Source: Streptomyces ficellus
Lineage (GTDB): Bacteria; Actinomycetota; Actinomycetes; Streptomycetales; Streptomycetaceae
DNA: 64,000 bases
NCBI RefSeq assembly: GCF_009739905.1
Contig: NZ_CP034279.1
Location: forward strand, 4,774,001-4,838,000
Direction of reading: 5' to 3'
In this document: piece by piece, positions 18,280 to 25,741 of the stretch
How positions within the stretch are numbered: the first letter of the stretch is position 1
Layout: the number at the start of each line of letters is the position of its first letter
Position numbers and translations under genes: made by a program
The notes under the pieces: model-generated
Databases searched by the model: none
What the model was told of the DNA's origin: nothing
Seen by the model: the letters and a program-made list of their open reading frames with translations, nothing else

Positions 18280-18304
18280 CAACCATTCGCCCGCTGCCGA
18301 GTCA
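18280..18304 (+). promoter_or_regulatory. ECF-sigma-like promoter of the secreted beta-lactamase-fold gene
   Basis: CAACC (18280-18284), 16 bases, then GTCA. Two other genes or loci in this window carry almost the same pair. The transcript would begin near 18310, making the GTG at 18313 a possible leaderless start. Confidence 0.5.
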
Positions 18305-19269
18305 TGTGTTGTGTGAACAGACTTTCCATATCGCGCCGCCGCCGTGGCGCCGTGTCCGCCGCGGTCGCCCTCGGGGTGCTCCTGCCGACCGCCGCCACGA
18401 TCACCCCCGCCACCGCCGCCGCCCCGGCCGTGGCGTGCACGTCCCAGAAGGCGGGCCTCGCCGCCAAGCTCGTCAAGGACATCAACGCCGCCCTCAAGGG
18501 CCGCAAGTCCACCACCGCGATCCTGGTCAACGACCGGGTCAGCAAGACCAGCTGCGTCCTGCGGCCGGACACGCAGTTCGACTCCGCCAGCGTGGTCAAG
18601 ACGACCGTCCTCGCCACCCTGCTCTGGGACGCGCAGAAGTCCAAGCGGGCGCTGACCGCGACGGAGAAGTCCCGCGCCACCGCCATGATCACGAAGTCGG
18701 ACAACGACGCCACCACCGCGTTGTGGAAGCAGCTGGGCGTCACCAAGGTCAAGGGCTTCCTCGCCGCGGCCCAGATGACCAAGACCGTCCCCGGCTCCGG
18801 CGGCTACTGGGGGCTCACCCAGATCACCGCCCGTGACCAGCAGAAGCTGCTCGGGCTGATCACCGCCAAGAACACCGTCCTCACCGACGCGTCCCGCGCC
18901 TACATCCTCGACCTGATGAACAAGGTCGTCGCCGCGCAGCGCTGGGGCGCCCCCGCCGGGGCCCCCGCGACCGCCCGGATCCACGTCAAGAACGGCTGGC
19001 TGCCGCGCGCCACCCACGCCTGGCGCGTGCACTCCATCGGCGCCTTCACCGGCACCACGCACAACTACCAGCTCACCGTCCTCACCCACGACAACGCGAC
19101 CATGCAGGACGGCATCAACACCATCCAGGCCGTCGCCCGCGTCGTCCACGCCGACCTCAACCCCGGCGCCGCCCGCAGCGACGCCTTCGTCCCGCCCGCC
19201 GTCCCGCAGGAAGCCGTCCCGGCCGTCCCGGGCCGCGCCGCCCAGGACCTGGTCAGCGCCCCGCGCTGA
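18304..19269 (+). CDS. Secreted serine hydrolase of the class A beta-lactamase fold
   Basis: A 321-residue secreted protein with a basic N terminus and signal peptide ending near ATAAAPAVA (about residue 43). Active-site motifs of the penicillin-interacting serine group are present: SVVK (Ser-x-x-Lys), KSDNDA (SDN) and VKNGW (the KTG-like triad). No glutamate matching the class A deacylating Glu166 is apparent in the region MTKTVPGSGGYWG. It may therefore be a slow acyl-enzyme or peptidoglycan-related hydrolase rather than a true beta-lactamase. The ATG at 18304 overlaps the promoter; GTG 18313 may be the real start. The C-terminal 40 residues are Pro/Ala/Val-rich. Confidence 0.85.
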   Translation: MCCVNRLSISRRRRGAVSAAVALGVLLPTAATITPATAAAPAVACTSQKAGLAAKLVKDINAALKGRKSTTAILVNDRVSKTSCVLRPDTQFDSASVVKTTVLATLLWDAQKSKRALTATEKSRATAMITKSDNDATTALWKQLGVTKVKGFLAAAQMTKTVPGSGGYWGLTQITARDQQKLLGLITAKNTVLTDASRAYILDLMNKVVAAQRWGAPAGAPATARIHVKNGWLPRATHAWRVHSIGAFTGTTHNYQLTVLTHDNATMQDGINTIQAVARVVHADLNPGAARSDAFVPPAVPQEAVPAVPGRAAQDLVSAPR

Positions 19270-19333
19270 TGCACGGGACGTAGGACCAAGGGCCGACCCC
19301 CGCGGAGGGATGAAATCCGGTCGTCCCCGCGTT

Positions 19334-19388
19334 GGTGCCTTCCGGTAGATCAGGTCGAACGGCCCGCGGGCCGGATCCGGGAGGCACC
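19334..19388 (+). promoter_or_regulatory. RNA hairpin covering the ribosome-binding site of the ABC exporter gene
   Basis: GGTGCCTTCCGG (19334-19345) can pair over all 12 bases, with one G-U, with CCGGGAGGCACC (19377-19388). The second arm contains the GGGAGG ribosome-binding site just before the GTG at 19391. The loop holds a further self-complementary GGCCCGCGGGCC. It looks like a translational switch or attenuator. Confidence 0.6.
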
Positions 19389-19390
19389 AC

Positions 19391-22300
19391 GTGGCGGCGG
19401 CAGAGCAGGGATGGGCACGACGGCTGTCCGGGTACGCATGGCGGTACCGGCGCAATGTGGTGCTCGCACTCGGCTCGTCCCTCGCGGGCATGGCCGTCAT
19501 GGCCCTCGTCCCGCTGATCACCAAGGTCGTCATCGACGACGTCATCGGCGCGAAGACACGGTCCCTCGCCGTCTGGACGGGCCTGCTGCTCGCCGCCGCG
19601 GTCGCCGTCTACGCCGCGACGTACGTCCGCCGCTACTACGGCGGGCGCCTCGCCCTCGACGTCCAGCACGACCTGCGCACCGAGATGTACGGGACGATCA
19701 CCCGGCTCGACGGGCGGCGCCAGGACGAGCTGTCCACCGGGCAGGTCGTCGGCCGCGCCACCAGCGACCTCCAGCTGATCCAGGGCCTGCTGTTCATGCT
19801 CCCGATGACCATCGGGAACATCCTGCTCTTCCTGATATCCCTCGTCGTCATGGCGTGGCTGTCGCTGCCGCTGACCCTCGTCGCGCTCGCCGTCGCCCCC
19901 GCCCTGTGGTTCATCGCCAAACGCAGCCGCACCCGGCTGCACCCCGCCACCTGGTACGCCCAGGCCCAGGCCGCGCACGTCGCGGGCGTGGTCGACGGCG
20001 CCGTGACCGGCGTACGCGTGGTCAAGGGCTTCGGGCAGGAGGAGCAGGAGACCGGCAAGATCCGGGCGGCGAGCCGGAAACTGTTCGCCGGCCGGCTGCG
20101 CACCATCCGGCTGAACAGCCGCTACACCCCCGCGCTCCAGGCCGTGCCCGCGCTCGGCCAGGTCGCCATGCTGGCGCTCGGCGGCTGGCTGGCCACCCGT
20201 GGCCAGATCACCCTCGGCACGTTCGTCGCCTTCTCCACCTACCTCGCCCAGCTCGTCGGCCCGGTCCGGATGCTCGCGATGGTCCTCACCGTCGGCCAGC
20301 AGGCCCGCGCCGGCGTGGAGCGCGTCCTGGAGCTGATCGACACCGAACCGGGCATCGAGGACGGCACGAAGGAACTGCCGGCCGACGCCCCCGCGAGCGT
20401 CGAGTTCGACGACGTGTCCTTCGCCTACGAGGACGGACGGCCCGTCCTCGACGGCTTCTCCCTGGAGATCCGCCCCGGCGAGACCGTCGCCGTCGTCGGC
20501 TCCTCCGGCAGCGGCAAGTCGACCGTCTCGCTGCTCCTGCCGAGGTTCTACGACGTGACGCACGGCGCCGTCCTGATCGGCGGGCACGACGTGCGCGAGC
20601 TGACCCTCGACTCGCTGCGGGCCGCCATCGGCCTCGTCCCCGAGGACAGCTTCCTCTTCTCCGACACCGTCCGCGCGAACATCGCCTACGGCAAGCCCGA
20701 CGCGACCGACGAGGAGATCCGCGCCGCCGCCCGTGCCGCCCAGGCCGACGGCTTCATCGCCGGCCTCCCCGACGGCTACGACACCAAGGTCGGCGAACAC
20801 GGCCTGACCCTGTCCGGCGGACAGCGCCAGCGCGTCGCCCTCGCCCGCGCCATCCTCACCGACCCCCGCCTGCTCGTCCTCGACGACGCCACCTCGGCCG
20901 TCGACGCCCGCGTCGAACACGAGATCCACGAAGCGCTCCGGTCCGTCATGGCCGGCCGCACCACCCTCCTCATCGCCCACCGCCGCTCCACCCTGAACCT
21001 CGCCGACCGGATCGCCGTCCTCGACGACGGCCGGCTCTCCGACATCGGCACCCACGACGAGCTGGAGCGGCGCTCGGCGCTCTACCGGCGGCTGCTGACC
21101 GACCCCGACGAGCTGGGCGGCGTCTCACCCGGCCACGCCGTGCCCGTCACCGCACCGCAGGAGGACCGGACGGTCCGGGAAGAGCTGGACGCCGAGTTCG
21201 ACGCCGAGCGGGGCATCACGCCCGCCCTGTGGGTACGGGACGCCGACGCCGCCGACGCGCGCTCCGGCGCCGGCGACGGGGCCACCCCCGAGCTGCTCGC
21301 CCAGGTCGAGGCGCTGCCGCCGGCGACCGACACCCCGGCCGTCGACGAGGCGCGGGCGGTCACGCCCGAGGAGTCGTACGGGCTGCGCCGGCTGCTGCGA
21401 GGCTTCGGAGCGGTGCTGCTGGTCAGCCTGGGGCTCGTGGCCGTCGACGCCGGGATGGGCCTGCTGCTGCCGATCCTGATCCGGCACGGCATCGACGACG
21501 GCGTCGAGCAGGCCGCGCTGGGCGCGGTCTGGGTGGCCTCCGGGCTGGCCCTCGCGACGGTGCTCGTGCAGTGGGTGGCCCAGACCGGCGAGATCCGGAT
21601 GACCGGCCGCACCGGCGAGCGCGTCCTCTACGCGCTGCGCCTCAAGATCTTCGCGCAGCTCCAGCGCCTCGGGCTCGACTATTACGAGCGGGAGCTGACC
21701 GGGCGGATCATGACCCGGATGACGACCGACGTGGACGCCCTGTCGACATTCCTCCAGACCGGACTCGTCACCGCCTTCGTGTCGCTCGTGACCTTCTTCG
21801 GCATCATGGTCGCGCTCGTCGTCATCGACGTGCAGCTCGCGCTGGTCGTCTTCGCGACGCTGCCGGTACTGGTCGTCGGCACCGTCTTCTTCCGCCGCTC
21901 CAGCGTCAAGGCGTACGAGCTCGCGCGTGAGCGGATCAGCGTCGTCAACGCCGACCTCCAGGAGTCGGTGGCCGGGCTGCGGATCGTGCAGGCCTTCCGG
22001 CGCGAGCGGTCCGGCAGGCAGGCCTTCGCGGCCCGCAGCGCCGAGTACCGGGCGGCGCGCGTGCGCGGCCAGTGGCTGATCTCCGTCTACTTCCCGTTCG
22101 TCCAGCTCCTGTCGTCGGTGGCCGCGGCCGCGGTGCTGATCGTGGGCGCGGGCCGGGTCGAGGCCGGGACGCTCACGACCGGCGCGCTCGTCGCGTACCT
22201 GCTCTACATCGACCTGTTCTTCGCGCCCGTGCAGCAGCTGTCGCAGGTCTTCGACGGCTACCAGCAGGCGGCGGTGTCGCTGGGGCGGATGCAGGAGCTG

Positions 22301-23122
22301 CTGCGCGAGAAGACGTCCACCGCCGCGCCCGCGAAGCCGCTGCCGGTGCCCTCCCTGCGCGGGGACATCGCCTTCGAGGGCGTCTCCTTCTCGTACAAGG
22401 ACGACGAGAGCGCGCTCACCGGCGTCGACCTGCGCATCCCGGCCGGGCAGACCGTCGCCTTCGTCGGCGAGACCGGCGCGGGCAAGTCGACGCTGGTCAA
22501 GCTGGTCGCCCGGTTCTACGACCCGACGTCCGGCCGCGTCACCGCCGACGGCGCCGACCTGCGCGACCTGGACCTCACCGCGTACCGGCACCGGCTCGGC
22601 GTCGTGCCGCAGGAGGCGTACCTGTTCGCCGGCACCGTCCGGGACGCCATCGCGTACGGCAGGCCCGGCGCGAGCGACGCCGAAGTGGAGGCGGCGGCCC
22701 GCGCGGTCGGCGCCCACGACATGATCGCCACACTGGACGGCGGGTACCTCCACGAGGTCGCCGAGCGCGGCCGGAACCTGTCGGCGGGCCAGCGGCAGCT
22801 GATCGCCCTGGCCCGCGCCGAGCTGGTCGACCCGGACGTGCTGCTCCTCGACGAGGCGACCGCCGCCCTGGACCTGGCGACCGAGGCACAGGTCAACGCC
22901 GCCACCGACCGCCTCGCCGGCCGCCGCACCACCCTGGTGGTCGCCCACCGCCTCACCACGGCGGCCCGCGCCGACCGCGTGGTCGTCATGGACCGCGGCC
23001 GCGTCGCCGAGGACGGCACCCACGAGGAGCTGCTCGCCCGCGACGGCCGGTACGCGGAGCTCTGGCGCACCTTCATCGGCGAGGAACCTGCCGGCACCGG
23101 CACCCCGGCACCGACGGGCTGA
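19391..23122 (+). CDS. Fused double ABC exporter (TMD-NBD-TMD-NBD in one chain)
   Basis: A 1243-residue protein made of two complete type IV ABC exporter halves. Half 1 has about six membrane helices, then Walker A GSSGSGKST near residue 373, signature LSGGQ near 474 and Walker B LLVLDDA near 493, where aspartate replaces the catalytic glutamate. Half 2 has Walker A GETGAGKST near 1026, signature LSAGQ near 1130 and Walker B LLLDEA with the glutamate. So one ATP site is degenerate, as in heterodimeric exporters such as TM287/288. In most Streptomyces such pairs are two genes; here they are one. The cargo is unknown; lipids or drugs are typical. GTG start behind a hairpin that hides its ribosome-binding site. 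Confidence 0.92.
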   Translation: MAAAEQGWARRLSGYAWRYRRNVVLALGSSLAGMAVMALVPLITKVVIDDVIGAKTRSLAVWTGLLLAAAVAVYAATYVRRYYGGRLALDVQHDLRTEMYGTITRLDGRRQDELSTGQVVGRATSDLQLIQGLLFMLPMTIGNILLFLISLVVMAWLSLPLTLVALAVAPALWFIAKRSRTRLHPATWYAQAQAAHVAGVVDGAVTGVRVVKGFGQEEQETGKIRAASRKLFAGRLRTIRLNSRYTPALQAVPALGQVAMLALGGWLATRGQITLGTFVAFSTYLAQLVGPVRMLAMVLTVGQQARAGVERVLELIDTEPGIEDGTKELPADAPASVEFDDVSFAYEDGRPVLDGFSLEIRPGETVAVVGSSGSGKSTVSLLLPRFYDVTHGAVLIGGHDVRELTLDSLRAAIGLVPEDSFLFSDTVRANIAYGKPDATDEEIRAAARAAQADGFIAGLPDGYDTKVGEHGLTLSGGQRQRVALARAILTDPRLLVLDDATSAVDARVEHEIHEALRSVMAGRTTLLIAHRRSTLNLADRIAVLDDGRLSDIGTHDELERRSALYRRLLTDPDELGGVSPGHAVPVTAPQEDRTVREELDAEFDAERGITPALWVRDADAADARSGAGDGATPELLAQVEALPPATDTPAVDEARAVTPEESYGLRRLLRGFGAVLLVSLGLVAVDAGMGLLLPILIRHGIDDGVEQAALGAVWVASGLALATVLVQWVAQTGEIRMTGRTGERVLYALRLKIFAQLQRLGLDYYERELTGRIMTRMTTDVDALSTFLQTGLVTAFVSLVTFFGIMVALVVIDVQLALVVFATLPVLVVGTVFFRRSSVKAYELARERISVVNADLQESVAGLRIVQAFRRERSGRQAFAARSAEYRAARVRGQWLISVYFPFVQLLSSVAAAAVLIVGAGRVEAGTLTTGALVAYLLYIDLFFAPVQQLSQVFDGYQQAAVSLGRMQELLREKTSTAAPAKPLPVPSLRGDIAFEGVSFSYKDDESALTGVDLRIPAGQTVAFVGETGAGKSTLVKLVARFYDPTSGRVTADGADLRDLDLTAYRHRLGVVPQEAYLFAGTVRDAIAYGRPGASDAEVEAAARAVGAHDMIATLDGGYLHEVAERGRNLSAGQRQLIALARAELVDPDVLLLDEATAALDLATEAQVNAATDRLAGRRTTLVVAHRLTTAARADRVVVMDRGRVAEDGTHEELLARDGRYAELWRTFIGEEPAGTGTPAPTG

Positions 23123-23229
23123 CCGGGGCGCCCCGTCAGACCCTGGCCGGGTGGGGTGAGTACGCCGCACCGGCCGCCTGAGTACGGTGGCGCATCCGGC
23201 CGGCGGGCGGCCCGGGGTGGGATGGGGGC

Positions 23230-23577
23230 ATGATCACCGACCCCGCCGCCTTCCCGGCGCCCTCCCGCCCCGCCGCCCGGGTGCGCGTCCGCGCCACCAT
23301 CGCCGCCGTGGCGTTCCTGCCTGCCTGCGCGGTGGTCGGATTCCTGACGCTCTTCTCCGAGCGGGCCTCCGGGTGCGTCCTGGAGGGCGGCGACCAGTGC
23401 GTCGGCGTGCCGGGCGCGTTCTGGCTCCACAGCGCCCTGGCGGCCGGTCTGCTGTGGTGCGTGGCGCTGTTCACCCCCGACCGGGGCGGGCGCAGCCGGG
23501 CCGTACGCCTGGCCGCCTACCGCGTCCAGCTCGGCTGCGAGGCCTTCGCGCTGTTCGCGATCCTCAGCCACGCGTAG
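23230..23577 (+). CDS. Small membrane protein of unknown function
   Basis: A 115-residue protein with three likely membrane segments (TIAAVAFLPACAVVGFLTLF, WLHSALAAGLLWCVALF, CEAFALFAILSHA). Two cysteines (SGCVLEGGDQCVG) fall in what would be an outside loop. ATG start after a GGGATGGGGG ribosome-binding site. No family recognised. It stands alone downstream of the ABC exporter. Confidence 0.72.
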   Translation: MITDPAAFPAPSRPAARVRVRATIAAVAFLPACAVVGFLTLFSERASGCVLEGGDQCVGVPGAFWLHSALAAGLLWCVALFTPDRGGRSRAVRLAAYRVQLGCEAFALFAILSHA

Positions 23578-23598
23578 CCCCGCCGCCGAGTCGGAAGG

Positions 23599-23627
23599 CA
23601 ACCGTCCGGCGCGCGGAAGCGTCGTAC
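23599..23627 (+). promoter_or_regulatory. ECF-sigma-like promoter of the small secreted protein gene
   Basis: CAACC (23599-23603), 17 bases, then GTCGTAC. The spacing and both boxes are identical to the element at 33196-33224. Confidence 0.5.
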
Positions 23628-23678
23628 GCACGTACGCTCGTGCGGCGGATGGGAGCAAGCGTGTTCGGTGGGGTGGCC

Positions 23679-24068
23679 ATGGCCAGGGCAAGGCGACTGC
23701 TGGTGCAGATGCTCGCGGTGCTGGTCGCCGCGGGCTTCCTCGTCCTCGGCGGACCCGGCGCGCCACGCGCCGACGCGGCGGTCACCGCCTGCTCCGGACG
23801 CCTGGTCAAGACGGTCAAGTTCAGCACCGGCGAACTGCGCGTGTACAAGAAGCGCCAGTACGCCTGCGCCCTCACCGTCGCCAAGAAGCCCGGCGCCCGG
23901 CGCGCCATGTCGGTGTCCATCCAGCCGCGCGGCGGACGCGCCGCCGTCGACGTGGGCGCCTTCACCCGGCAGGCGGGGCCTGTGACCGTGTACGCCCTCA
24001 ACCGCTGCGTCCGCGCGTCCGGCACCGTCGCCGGGCGGGGCGGCTCCACGGGCTGGATCCTGTGCTGA
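23679..24068 (+). CDS. Small secreted protein of unknown function
   Basis: A 129-residue protein with a signal peptide (basic MARARR, then LLVQMLAVLVAAGFLVL, cleavage near APRADA). The mature part of about 100 residues is basic and has four cysteines (TACSGRL, YACALTV, NRCVRAS, WILC at the very end), suggesting two disulfides. An in-frame ATG at 23649 would add ten residues but lacks a ribosome-binding site. No family recognised. An ECF-type promoter motif lies about 50 bases upstream, hinting at cell-envelope stress control. Confidence 0.7.
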   Translation: MARARRLLVQMLAVLVAAGFLVLGGPGAPRADAAVTACSGRLVKTVKFSTGELRVYKKRQYACALTVAKKPGARRAMSVSIQPRGGRAAVDVGAFTRQAGPVTVYALNRCVRASGTVAGRGGSTGWILC

Positions 24069-24076
24069 GCCGTATA

Positions 24077-24160
24077 CCGGGCCGAGCGCCGGGCCGAGCG
24101 CCGGGCCGAGCACCGGGCCGAGCGCCGGACCGAGCACCGGGCCGAGCGCCGGGCCGGGCC
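24077..24160. repeat. 12-base tandem repeat array, seven units
   Basis: Seven head-to-tail units of CCGGGCCGAGCG with single-base changes (final G to A in units 3 and 5, a G to A within unit 5, and a divergent last unit). It starts nine bases after the stop of the small secreted protein gene. The unit is a multiple of three but lies outside any convincing gene. Confidence 0.85.
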
Positions 24161-24233
24161 AACAGGGGCTGGCGGCAACCACGTTGATCCCACTAGGTTC
24201 GCGGCGACCACCGCAAACCCACGTGGAGGGTGA

Positions 24234-25670
24234 ATGCGCAAGGCGCTCACATGGCTGCTGTCACTCGTGGTGCTCATAGGCATCATGAGCGCGGCCGGAA
24301 CGGCCACCGCCGCCGGCACCGCCGACAGAGGCACGACCCCCGACAGCGGCACGACCACCGACATCAAGGACCGAATCCTGGCCATCCCCGGGATGAGCCT
24401 GGTCGAGGAGAAGCCCTATCCCGGCTACCGCTACTTCGTCCTCACCTACACCCAGCCGGTCGACCACCGCGACCGCTCCAAGGGCACCTTCCAGCAGCGC
24501 CTCACCCTGCTGCACAAGGACACCACCCGCCCCACCGTGTTCCACACCAGCGGATACGCCGTCAGCACCCGTCCCTCACGGGCCGAGCCGACCCGGATCG
24601 TGGACGGCAACCAGGTCTCCATGGAGTACCGCTTCTTCACCCCGTCCCGTCCCCAGCCCGCCGACTGGTCCACACTGGACATCTGGCAGGCGGCCTCCGA
24701 CCAGCACCGGATCTTCACCGCGCTGAAGCGGATCTACGACCGCAAGTGGCTGTCCACCGGCGCCTCCAAGGGCGGGATGACGGCCACCTACTACGAGCGC
24801 TTCTACCCGCGCGACATGGACGGCGTCGTCGCCTACGTCGCGCCCAACGACGTGGTGGAGAAGGAGGACTCGGCGTACGACCGGTTCTTCGCCACGGTGT
24901 CTACCAAGGAGTGCCGCGACCGGCTGAACGCCCTCCAGCGCGAGGCGCTCGTCCGCCGGGCGCCGCTCCAGGAGAAGCTCCGCACCTGGGCGGCGGCCGA
25001 GGGCGCGACCTTCACCACCGTCGGCACCCTGGACAAGGCGTACGAGGCGGTCGTCCTGGACTTCGTCTGGGCCTTCTGGCAGTACTCCACGGAGGCCGAC
25101 TGCGCCTCGATCCCCGTCGCCGCCACCGCGACCGACCAGGCCGTCTACGACACCATCGACGCGCACTCCGGCTGGGCCGCCTACACCGACCAGAGCCTGG
25201 AGGCCTACACGCCGTACTACTACCAGGCCGCCACCGAGCTCGGCTCGCCCAGCCTGCGGCTGCCGCACCTCAAGGGCCTCACCCGCTACGGCTACCAGCC
25301 CGCCCGCAACTTCGTGCCGCGCGACATCCCGATGCGCTTCAAGCCCTGGGTCATGCGTGACGTCGACACCTGGGTGCGCCACCACGGCCGCGGCATGCTC
25401 TTCGTCTACGGCGGCAACGACCCGTGGGGCGCCGAGAAGTTCCGCATCGACAAGGGCGCGCGGGACGCGTACGTCATGACCGCGCCGGGCGCCAACCACG
25501 GCGCGAACGTCGAGGGCCTGACCGAGGCCGACCGGACGAAGGCCACCGCCCGCATCCTGGCCTGGGCCGGCGTCGCCCCGGCCGACCCGAGCCGCGCCGC
25601 GCCACTGAAGACGTTCGACCCGCGCCTGGACGAGCGGGAGCCGGCGAAGGAGATGACGCTGCGTCCGTAG
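24234..25670 (+). CDS. Secreted S37-family aminopeptidase (prolyl tri/tetrapeptidyl aminopeptidase type)
   Basis: A 478-residue secreted protein: signal peptide with core LTWLLSLVVLIGIMSAAG and cleavage near ATAAGTA. It matches the Streptomyces PS-10/S37 peptidases, which remove tri- or tetrapeptides from proteins outside the cell. Visible are YFVLTYTQPVDHRD, FHTSGYAV, the nucleophile elbow GASKGGM (Ser near residue 179), the aspartate candidate YGGNDPWG and the histidine candidate APGANHGANV. ATG start with a GGAGGGT ribosome-binding site. A long hairpin terminator follows. Confidence 0.9.
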   Translation: MRKALTWLLSLVVLIGIMSAAGTATAAGTADRGTTPDSGTTTDIKDRILAIPGMSLVEEKPYPGYRYFVLTYTQPVDHRDRSKGTFQQRLTLLHKDTTRPTVFHTSGYAVSTRPSRAEPTRIVDGNQVSMEYRFFTPSRPQPADWSTLDIWQAASDQHRIFTALKRIYDRKWLSTGASKGGMTATYYERFYPRDMDGVVAYVAPNDVVEKEDSAYDRFFATVSTKECRDRLNALQREALVRRAPLQEKLRTWAAAEGATFTTVGTLDKAYEAVVLDFVWAFWQYSTEADCASIPVAATATDQAVYDTIDAHSGWAAYTDQSLEAYTPYYYQAATELGSPSLRLPHLKGLTRYGYQPARNFVPRDIPMRFKPWVMRDVDTWVRHHGRGMLFVYGGNDPWGAEKFRIDKGARDAYVMTAPGANHGANVEGLTEADRTKATARILAWAGVAPADPSRAAPLKTFDPRLDEREPAKEMTLRP

Positions 25671-25680
25671 ACCGGACGGC

Positions 25681-25734
25681 GGTCCGCGGGCCGCGCGCGC
25701 ACCGGTCACCGGTGTCGCGTGCGGCCCGCGGACC
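25681..25734. terminator. Long bidirectional terminator between convergent genes
   Basis: Arms of 14 bases pair perfectly (GGTCCGCGGGCCGC at 25681-25694 with 25721-25734), and the inner part pairs further around an ACCGGT core. It separates the S37 peptidase from the convergent GH3 gene. Confidence 0.82.
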
Positions 25735-25741
25735 CCGTGCG

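Noticed and set aside
19253..21055. Long antisense reading frame of about 600 codons opposite the ABC exporter
   Set aside because: High-GC shadow: the opposite strand codes for a clearly conserved ABC protein, and the antisense translation is low-complexity Gly/Asp/Val.
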